A stretch of DNA of 64,000 nucleotides from Turritopsis dohrnii (lineage: Eukaryota; Cnidaria; Hydrozoa; Anthoathecata; Oceaniidae). Shown here piece by piece: positions 56,130-64,000 of the stretch (the stretch's first letter is position 1; each line of letters begins with the position of its first letter). The stretch covers positions 186,001 through 250,000 of the forward strand of contig BQMF02000336.1 of NCBI GenBank assembly GCA_027922465.2, read 5' to 3'. The translations under genes were made by a program, and so were the position numbers. The notes beneath the pieces are model-generated. The model was not told the DNA's origin, ran no database searches, and saw only the letters and a program-made list of their open reading frames with translations.

Positions 56130-57162
56130 ATTTTTTTTTTTTTTTTTTTTTTTTAAATAAATGAAGTTCTGGCAACAGCCTTGTCTAACAAGTAAGCTTT
56201 CAGTGTGTTTCTGAACGTGGATAAACTTGAACATTCCCTTAATGGCTTCGGTAGAGTGTTGAAAATCGAGGTAGCTTCATACTGAAAGGTTTTCGCTGAA
56301 TCGGTGCTTTTCAGGAGTACTCCGGTGCGGCTGCTATTATTACCTAGTGAGCGAACGTCATTTTTCTTTGCGACCTTGATGTTACAGGGAATGTTTGGGT
56401 CATTGAGGGACTTGAATGTGAGCATGGCAATAGCATATTCGTATCTTTCTAGAATTGGTAACCAAGATAGTTTGGTAACATCATCAATAGTTCCATATCT
56501 ACCGAATACAAAACCAGCAGCAGCGTTTTGAACTTTTTGCAGTCGTTTGATTAGATAAAGAGGTGTCGTGCCGATGTAGATGGAATTCCCATAATCAAGT
56601 TTAAAGTCTGTTCAAAAAATATGTGCACTAATTTCAGTTACCATGTGGAAACCAGATTTAACAAATTACATAAATTCCTTTGAGCCTGGTTTTTATATAA
56701 AAGCTGAAATCAGTGCATATAATTTATGAACAGACTTTAGATAGGGTTAGTGCGTTTACTAGTTGGTTCTTTAATTTGTAGGGTACCAGTCGTTTCAGCA
56801 ACCTTAGCAATTTTAATGTGGCGTAACAGCTACGGATGATGTTGTTTATGTGTTCTTTCCATTCTAGGTGTTTATTGAAGGTGACACCAAGAATTTTTAG
56901 ACTTGTTGTTAATGTAAGTTCTTGGCCATCACATGTAATCATGTTTTTTGTGTTGAGATGGTGCAGACGTGATTTTTTTTGTGTTGAGATGGTGCAGACG
57001 TGATAGTTTTTTAGTGCTAAATACCATCGTTTTGGTTTTATTGTTATTGAAGACCAAGTTTGAAGCATTTGACCAACTTTTGGGGTTAGACCTCACAAAA
57101 ATAAATTTTTCAGTAGTAGTGTAATTTGAAATTTCAACTATTCTCATTTTTGAAATTGACAA
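56130..57162 (-). pseudogene. CR1/L2-like reverse transcriptase C-terminal part
   Basis: On the minus strand the frames read 'LVFNNNKTKTMVFSTKK', 'LKILGVTFNKHLEWKEHI', 'LTLSK' | 'LDYGNSIYIGTTPLYL' and 'SIFNTLPKPLRECSS', ending in a stop followed at once by an A tail (poly-T 56130-56153 on the plus strand). The frame is broken by a 134-bp MITE between LSK and LDYG, a 30-bp tandem duplication (about 56945-57000) and frameshifts. It is 5'-truncated here, but the piece at 59134-59492 could be its upstream part. Confidence 0.85.
56604..56737. mobile_element. 134-bp MITE, AAGTCTGTTCA ends
   Basis: Ends AAGTCTGTTCA and TGAACAGACTT, TA duplicated at 56602-56603 and 56738-56739. It interrupts a LINE codon run (TCTAAA) that is restored exactly by its removal. 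The terminus resembles AAGTCTATTTCA of the 3.6-kb transposon at 33745, so that family may have mobilised it. Confidence 0.85.
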
Positions 57163-57210
57163 TTCTCATTTTGAAATTATAACTATATACAATTCAACAT
57201 ATTTACACAT

Positions 57211-57290
57211 GTGACTGTCCAGGGGTTTTTGATAACAAATAACAAAACGTTTTTCACTAACGAAAAACATTTTCTTGCTTTTTGTTTATC
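57211..57290 (+). mobile_element. Orphan GTGAC/AACGTT terminus
   Basis: GTGACTGTCCAGGGGTTTTT followed by GATAACAAATAACAAAACGT matches the left ends at 1996 and 12031. No matching right end was found, so the copy is truncated or interrupted by the next element. Confidence 0.7.
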
Positions 57291-57407
57291 TTGATTTTTG
57301 TTTACATTTTAAATTCAGATGTGCTAGTTTACATGATCATGATGATAATGTTGTATTTGTTTCAATTTTACTACATTTACTACATTGCTTCAATTTCTTA
57401 ATAAATC

Positions 57408-58934
57408 CATAGAAATACGAAAAGAGATAGAATAACATCGATGAAATTTCCTTTGTACCATCCGTGTTGTAATTACTGGTGGCTGTATACAAAGTTGAAT
57501 TTTAAAAATTTAAAATTTCGCGCTATATATGGAAGTCTATTGTTCCACGTAATAAAAGTCGTAATTCAGATCTCGAGATCTATTGTTAATTTTTCAAAAT
57601 GTGGGACTTCAGGTAATGTCTTTTTATCAATTCTGCATAATTATCAAAATTATTAGAATTATTCAGATGATAGCAAAACGAAAAATAAGTTGGCGTTTTA
57701 TGATTTCACGAGAATAATATTCGTATTCATTGCTTTCTCGTGATCAGCTAATCAAATATGCAAAATCAGAAACTTTTACCTATCTCCGGTAAAATCATAT
57801 TAAAGATTTTGAGATTGATGTTGATACAAATGAAGACAAAATAACATTGACGAAAGTACACTTGATTCTTGTAATGAACATGTATGTTTTGAAGTGGAAA
57901 TTCCTTATGTTATTTCTGTTAGAACGAACACGAACAATTTTACAAGTTGTTATAAATTGTTTTTACTATGAACAATGTTCTCCGGACAAGCTGCCAGCTT
58001 TCTGATGAAACAGAGATCATCACTGCATTGAATAATATCACCACTTCACTGTTTTGTCGTAAATATCAAAAGATTCTTAAAAGAGTTGCCTTGACATATA
58101 TTAATGGCATTAAAATATATTTATGTATAAAATGTATCTTCTGACTGCCTAAAATTGGAGAAAAATACTTCAACTTCTTTTTCTGGAAGGTTTCTGTAAA
58201 AGTATGAATGATCAAAGTATGATCTTTATAATCTGGTTTGGCAGAAACAAAACTTTCTTCTCACTCAACCCATGGACGTATAAAAATACGTCCATGCTCA
58301 AGCTTTGCACAATAGGAGATTGTTTTTATAAACTTAAAATAACAGCTGTGCACGTGCGCTATTGTTCAATACCAGAGATTTTGATTGGTAGATTTATTTT
58401 TTCGGCGTGATAATTATTCGCCGACAATTAAGAAAGTGTAAACAATGTTTATGACCATAATTAAGAGGACGCCAATTAGTTTCGGTCCCGATACTTACAC
58501 CACAACATTCTATATTCCTTAGGAGGTTGTACTAGTGAAAACAACTTGAAAACGCTTTTAGTTCGTAAAATAATGAAACAAACGTCCGAGTATGTGAAAT
58601 GAAAACCCGAAAATATGTTTTTCATTATAACATAAAAACGAAAAAACGAATTCAGTTCCGATTTTCTGAAAAAGGTAGCTTTTAGAATCCCTAATAAGGA
58701 TAGCATGTTTGTTTTTACGAATGAACTTGTTAAGTATACTCGTTTTTGATTTAAAATTTTCGGTTTTTACTTCAAATTTTACCGAGTAGTTAAAAAATAA
58801 TAAACATTGCATAAAAGAGAATGAGGCGAGGCAACACGCATGGATTCTCATTGTTTGAAAATTGAATAGAAATTTGAATAGAGCTAAGGTGAGCTAAAGT
58901 TTGATGTTATTCTATCTCTTTTCGTATTTCTATG
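57408..58934. mobile_element. 1.5-kb element, CATAGAAATACG ends, 7-bp duplication
   Basis: Inverted ends CATAGAAATACGAAAAGAGA match over about 32 bp. ATAAATC is duplicated at 57401-57407 and 58935-58941. No open frame of useful size was found. A hairpin GGACGTATAAAAATACGTCC lies at 58273-58292. Superfamily not assigned; duplication of 7 bp is unusual. Confidence 0.75.
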
Positions 58935-59095
58935 ATAAATCTCAGAATTCCCCTCATTTACTTACTAATGTGAATGAATAAGATCTGCCACTCAGTTGAT
59001 CTGTGTAGTGTGATATCAGTTAGATACACCAAAGCGGTCAAAAAATGAGTTTCGTAACTTTTTCTGGGGGGGCAACTGACAAAAGTGATTTTCAA

Positions 59096-59133
<38 letters not shown>
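59096..59133 (+). repeat. 38-G homopolymer
   Basis: Uninterrupted run of 38 G directly before the inverted LINE piece. It would form G-quadruplexes and is a known trouble spot for sequencing, so the join it marks may be real or an assembly fault. Confidence 0.85.
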
Positions 59134-59135
<2 letters not shown>

Positions 59136-59492
59136 TGTCGATCACATAAAGATTAAATAGAGTAGGGCCAAGAATTGAGCCTTGTGGGATTCCAAAACGA
59201 CTTGTTAGTAAGGTTGATGATTTATCATCGACTTGTACATAGTGTGGACGGTTAGTAAGGTATTTTGTCATCCAATGTAGAAATGGTTAAGAGAAATTTA
59301 GCTGGTGTAATTTAGAGAGAAGGGTTTTGTAATCAATCGTGTCGAAAGCTTTGGAATAATCAGCAAACACTGCGATTGTGACTTCTCCTCTATCCATTGC
59401 TTTTAGTATATCGTCTCTCAGCATCATTAAACAGGTAATGGTCGATCTAGATTTCCGAAAGCCATGTTGTGTTCATTGGTATAGATTTTCAA
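59134..59492 (-). pseudogene. Inverted reverse transcriptase fragment
   Basis: Reverse complement of about 61590-61955. On the minus strand it encodes the region from 'HIENLYQSTQHGF' through 'SKAFDTIDY' to 'GSILGPTLFNLYVIDM'. It stops at GATCGACATGC, the point where homology in the forward copy also ends. It lies head-to-head with the LINE 5' half that starts near 59493. Confidence 0.87.
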
Positions 59493-59506
59493 TATGGTTT
59501 TGTGTC

Positions 59507-61976
59507 ATGACTACTCTGGTCGTAGCGTTAATGGCTTCTGATATCGTCTTCCTTACATCAGCCGATGGTTTATACGAACAACAGTCAACGAAACAATCGA
59601 ACAAGAGGTTCAAATGGTCCAAAGGGAGAACGCTTTATTACAGTAACCACACAGCCACTTTCAACCTTATTTTACAAGACGGAGACATAGAAAAGAGTCC
59701 TGGACCTGGTTTCCATAGCGCACCAAAATGTGACTCATGCAATAAAACAGTTCGATGTAATCAGAAACGATTACTTTGCACAAAATGCATCCAGACAACA
59801 CATGGGACTTGCTCATTATTGAGTTATCGAAAGAATCTTGTTTCTAGATTATCTACTTCTTGGATTTGGATGTATACATCTTGAGCTACCTTTTCGAAAT
59901 GAGAGTGAATGTAATGCTGTAGTCTTTGATTATCCGTCTACATCTACCTCTTTAATTGAATCTGATGTCATTTTTCAGAAGGACTATTACAAAAATGAAC
60001 TGAAGGAGCATAAAAATCTGCTGAAAATCATGCTTTTAAACACACAATCAATGGTATGGAGTTTTACCGAATTTGAATGTATGGTAAATGAACACGACTT
60101 CGATATCTATGCTCTATCTGAGACTTGGCTGACTGACAACCCTCATCTACTGCAGTATGTCAACATCCCAGGTTATCGAATGTTTTACAGTAACCGTACT
60201 GCTAAGCGTGGTGGAGGTGTGGGTTTATATGTTAAAGACCACATTAAAACAAAGTTAAGAGACGATATTAAATCACGTGATAGCCATATGGAACATATCT
60301 GGATTGAAGTAGAGGGCAAGAATCGCTATAGCAAAGTTCTGATATGTGCAGTCTATCAACCAAATTTTGACACTGAAAGTGTAACTGAATGGCTTGACCG
60401 TTTTGAATCGCTCATTAATCACGTGTCCAGTATTTGGGATGGCATAATTGTCATAGCAGGGGATTTCAACATAGATATGTTAAAACCTGACTCATCAATT
60501 ACCCAAAGATACCAGCAGGTACTGGACTGTTACAATCTGACTCAAGTGATTAATAAACCGACTAGGCATGGATTAACTTTAATTGACCACATTGTGACGA
60601 ACTACCCGTCCAAAGTAAAAGCCAAGAACGTTTTACCGTGTACCGAAATTAGTGACCACGACGGCCCTTATATTTGCATAAACGCTAAAATCGATCGTTA
60701 CCAACCGAGATACAAGTACATTCGAAACTTCAAAAACTTTGCCCTAAAGAAATACTGTAATGACTTCGAACAACTTCCACTTAACATCGTATATGGTTTT
60801 GATGACCCAAATGAAAAACTCCAGGTTATGAATGATATCATTCTCCAGTGCATCAATCAACATGCTCCTCTTACACGTTGCAAAATAACCAGACCACCCG
60901 CCCCATGGATGCATGACCTTCAAATCAACGACCTACAACACAAACGAGATACACTTCGAAAAAAGGCTCACCAAACACAAAGCATTGAAGATTGGCAACT
61001 ATTCCGAAGTATTCGCAATCATCTCAAAACTAAAATTAAAGAAGCGAAGCGGTCCTTCTACAGAAAAGCCTTATCAACGCGCAGTTCTAAAGATGTTTGG
61101 ACTATCATCAACCGCATCTTGAAACCAAATAATAAAGTAATAGATCACAATGTAGAAGAGCTAAACAAGCACTACAATACTGTTGCAGCAAAACTCACAA
61201 ATACAAAACCCAAAACCAGTGAAGATCTCCATTTATTCATCGATACCCTGAAAAACAGCCATGTTGCACACTTTCGTCTCATGAAAACAACCTACTACGA
61301 AGTTAGGACAGCCTTCAACAAGATCAGAAATGACTGCTCCACAGAATATGATAACATCCCCATAAACCTCCTTAAACCTGTAGGCAACAAAATCATATCA
61401 CCACTAACCCACATTATCAATGGCTTCATTGAACACAATACATTTCCTGAAGACTGGAAAGTTGCAAAAATCTGTCCCATACCAAAAGTCGAATCACCTT
61501 CCCAAGCTTCTGATTATCGCCCCATATCAATTCTTCCCGTCCTATCTAAAGTTTTCGAAAGAGTCGTTCTTCACCAATTAGTTGACCATATTGAAAATCT
61601 ATACCAATCAACACAACATGGCTTTCGGAAATCTAGATCGACCATTACCTGTTTAATGATGCTGAGAGACGAAATACTAAAAGCAATGGATAGAGGAGAA
61701 GTCACAATCGCAGTGTTTGCTGATTATTCCAAAGCTTTCGACACGATTGATTACAAAACCCTTCTCTCTAAATTACACCAGCTAAATTTCTCTAAACCAT
61801 TTCTACATTGGATGACAGAATACCTTACTAACCGTCCACACTATGTACAAGTCGATGATAAATCATCAACCTTACTAACAAGTCGTTATGGAATCCCACA
61901 AGGCTCAATTCTTGGCCCTACTCTATTTAATCTTTATGTGATCGACATGCTCAAATATAATGTAATAATGAAATGA
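59507..61976 (+). pseudogene. CR1/L2-like LINE, 5' half: 2A-like, PHD-like, endonuclease, partial RT
   Basis: An ATG at 59507 opens a protein whose residues near 58-68 read 'DGDIEKSPGPG', a 2A-like motif with Ser where Asn is normally required. A Cys-rich finger follows (CDSCNKTVRCNQKRLLCTKC...H..C). A frameshift near 59850 leads into the second frame. The APE-type endonuclease is complete: LLNTQS, LSETWL, RGGGVGLYV, AVYQPN, IVIAGDFNID, ISDHDGP. The reverse transcriptase runs from 'WKVAKICPIPK' and 'YRPISILPVLSKVFERV' through 'FADYSKAFDTIDY' to 'GIPQGSILGPTLF' and then breaks before the catalytic (Y/F)ADD. Such proteins nick genomic DNA and prime reverse transcription on it. The copy is inactive. 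Confidence 0.9.
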
Positions 61977-62120
61977 TGTATCCTTGCCTGACTGTCTGAG
62001 ACGGGTAAACATTTTTTTCGAGCAATCAAAATGTTTAAAAACCGATAGGTAAAAAAAGAGTATCATGAAACAAAATATTTTTTTGCTTTTCTTTTAATAA
62101 TTTAATTTCTTTTTCAAATC
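61972..62120 (-). repeat. Resumed copy of the 3385-3850 repeat
   Basis: After TGTATCC the sequence TTGCCTGACTGTCTGAGACG matches the inverse of 3475-3500 and continues to TTTTTGCTTTTCTTTTAATA. It shows that 54417-61971 is an insertion into this repeat. Confidence 0.75.
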
Positions 62121-62387
62121 GGCGGATACGCAAGGTGTTTGGAATGCAAACCGATCGTCGTCGTAAAGCCAAAAAATGTCTACTTCGTGCATAAGTTTAC
62201 ATGAAATCAATACGTGAACCAAAAAATTCGTACAGTGCACGTCTTCAAAATGCCAGCGCAGCAACCCACTTTTAGATTTCAAAGCTTCTTAGATTTAAAG
62301 GAAATTAAAGATGAAAAAGATCGTAAAAAAGTTATCAATATTTTGTGAACAGATTGAAAGAGATAAGCTTTTGTTGTATTTTTGGAT

Positions 62388-62481
62388 TTCTGCGTAAGCA
62401 AGAAATACTTTACGATCGTCCGTGTTTTTCTGATTTTTGGATTTCTGCGTAAGCAAGAAATACTTTACGATCGTCTTTCTC
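62388..62481 (+). repeat. Two tandem units of about 47 bp
   Basis: TTTTGGATTTCTGCGTAAGC...AAGAAATACTTTACGATCGTC occurs twice in succession. No function suggested. Confidence 0.8.
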
Positions 62482-62483
62482 CT

Positions 62484-64000
62484 GTTTTTTCATCTTACTG
62501 TCCAAACCTACGCATTTTTGTTTCTTAAATTTCATTGGTTCATAAAAAAGCCGTCTTAATTGTCATTGGTGCATAATGCCCGATTTCTACGAAAGGGTGC
62601 TAATTTAGCCACCTCCACTTAAATAGCGATAGTTTATTGGCTGATTTTCGCCATGCCATGTGATCGTCCACAAAACGTTTTAAAAATGGCAGCGAAAGAA
62701 CGTGTGTAGTTTGCTAAAAGTTTCTTTGATGGAAATATGGCTTTAAAAGAAGTTAATACAGCTTATAATTTTATATAAAGAATTGCATTACTGTTGGGAA
62801 CTTATCATGTTCACAAAATTAAATTACAGTGTGGTTATTCTGTTTTTTGAAAGAAGTTTTCTTGAAGTTTAAAATATGAAAACAGTGCCAATACATGGTG
62901 TGTGGAAGAAAAGGTATTCTTGTTTTATTTTTGCTCCAAGCCTTTTTAAATATGAAAGACCTTCGTGTATTTTGTATGTGTATGCATGTTTGAAGTCAAT
63001 TTTTAGAAGCTTTTGGATTTTTAAAGCTCAGCTTAGCTTCCTTTCAGCTCCTCCCCAACATCACCAACATATGCACTTTATACAGCTATTTATACTATAT
63101 TTAGTAGCAATTTTTGGATGTATTCTGGCTATATCAGCTTATCTCTTTTCTCCCTACGTATGTTGTATTTTTTTTAACTTTTAGATTAGATATGAGCTTT
63201 AATTTCTAATCTAAGTAATTATTATTGTGATACTAATATTTTTCATTCTGAGGAGATCAATATAGAAACTTTATATATTAGTTTGTGCTGCCCAAAGGAT
63301 ATGTTGGTTACCGCCAGTATACACAATCTTTTTATAGGATTCGTTATATTTAATGTGGTTAAATTAAAGTTTCGTATTGTGTCGATGCTTTTTTTGGAGT
63401 ACGTGGGTGGCAAATATCCAGTAACAATCATTCAGCTTATTCGTACAAAAAAACAGATCTTCATAAATGATCTCCGCGATAGCATAAAGAAAAGCCCCTT
63501 TTTTATGTTATGGTAGGCTGACTTTCTTGACGAACATTGTCAGTCGTATCAATATTTTTGTTTATTTAATGCTGATGCTTCTCGAGCTGAATGATGTGAC
63601 TGTCTTAGTTTGGCAGGACTAGTGTGCTAGTGTTGCATTTTTGTGGCATTTTCAGCAGCAAAGCTTGCAGAAATCCTTCTGCCCGGTAGGGCATCTTGTT
63701 TTTTTTCATCTTACTGTCCAAACCTACGCATTTTTGTTTCTTAAATTTCATTGGCTCATAAAAAAGCCGTCTTAATTGTCATTGGTCCATAATGCCCGAT
63801 TTCTACGAAAGGGTGCTGATTTAGGCACCTCCACTTAAATAGCGATAGTTTATTGGCTGATTTTCGCCATGCCATGTGATCGTCCACAAAACGTTTTAAA
63901 AATGGCAGCGAAAGAACGTGTGTAGTTTGCTAAAAGTTTCTTTGATGGAAATATGGCTTTAAAAGAAGTTAATACAGCTTATAATTTTATATAAAGAATT
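62484..64000 (+). repeat. Direct repeat of about 300 bp, copies 1216 bp apart
   Basis: 62489-62784 and 63705-64000 are nearly identical and both start after TTTTTTCATC. The second copy runs off the window end. It could be a tandem duplication with a 1.2-kb unit or the long repeats of an unrecognised element. No TG...CA ends, primer-binding site or retroelement frame was seen, so LTR status is not supported. The 102- and 77-codon frames between the copies (62876-63184 and 63283-63516) are hydrophobic, AT-driven and unrecognised. Confidence 0.8.

Noticed and set aside
58273..58292. Hairpin GGACGTATAAAAATACGTCC considered as an RNA gene or terminator
   Set aside because: Isolated stem inside a non-coding transposon without other RNA-gene features.
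62484..64000. LTR retrotransposon from the direct repeats
   Set aside because: No TG/CA ends, primer-binding site, polypurine tract or gag/pol frame between the copies.

Overview
The window is eukaryotic and almost certainly metazoan: AT-rich DNA, GT-AG introns, spliced transposon genes, several DNA-transposon superfamilies and CR1/L2-like LINEs. Kinesin-light-chain-type TPR exons, animal-type CACTA and piggyBac elements and small 'CGTACCCAGGG'-type inverted repeats suggest an early-branching animal, most likely a cnidarian. This is an inference and the species was not identified.

The backbone is one host gene on the + strand. Eleven exons between 5259 and 49055 are each exactly 126 nt, open, bounded by phase-1 introns, and encode one 42-residue TPR apiece ('[16 protein letters not shown]' type). 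Exons 1-8 sit in tandem cassettes. Subtracting the transposons restores a period of about 1.28 kb for most of them. The last three TPRs are more diverged, and a short terminal exon ending at 49382 is plausible. The 5' end of the gene lies outside the window.

Nearly everything else is mobile DNA in the introns. Related intron copies act as empty sites, so many insertions can be placed to the base. In order: a GTGAC/GATTATA element (1-1066, partial); a GTGAC/AACGTT element (1996-4304); an 814-bp MITE (6273-7086); a 12.5-kb CACTA element (8948-21429) with an apparently intact 849-aa tnp2-type transposase, a divergent 324-aa accessory gene and two nested insertions; an internally deleted hAT (22789-25796); a 559-bp MITE (28443-29001); a second GTGAC/GATTATA element (29115-31839) with a nested hAT-like MITE; a 3.6-kb IS630/Tc1-mariner-like element (33745-37307) with a transposase broken by one stop codon and a nested MITE; and a LINE tail whose (TTAC)n microsatellite is split by an 8.6-kb tyrosine-recombinase element (about 38019-46606) with a zinc-finger/recombinase gene of at least 1,147 codons.

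From about 49.4 kb the region is a graveyard of nested repeats: hAT debris, MITEs, a 7.55-kb insertion flanked by TGTATCC containing three LINE pieces, a 38-G tract, and a direct repeat of about 300 bp running off the window end. One LINE piece is a 5' half with endonuclease, partial reverse transcriptase and a degenerate 2A-like motif. It lies head-to-head with a reverse-transcriptase piece of the same family, as in a 5' inversion.

The most interesting items are the recently amplified one-exon-one-TPR array, the tyrosine-recombinase element with clustered GGGATCA-like motifs at one end, and the GTGAC element group, which has 4-bp target duplications, exchangeable subterminal arrays and no visible transposase. 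All exon structures were derived by hand from splice signals and reading frame; no search or alignment program was run.
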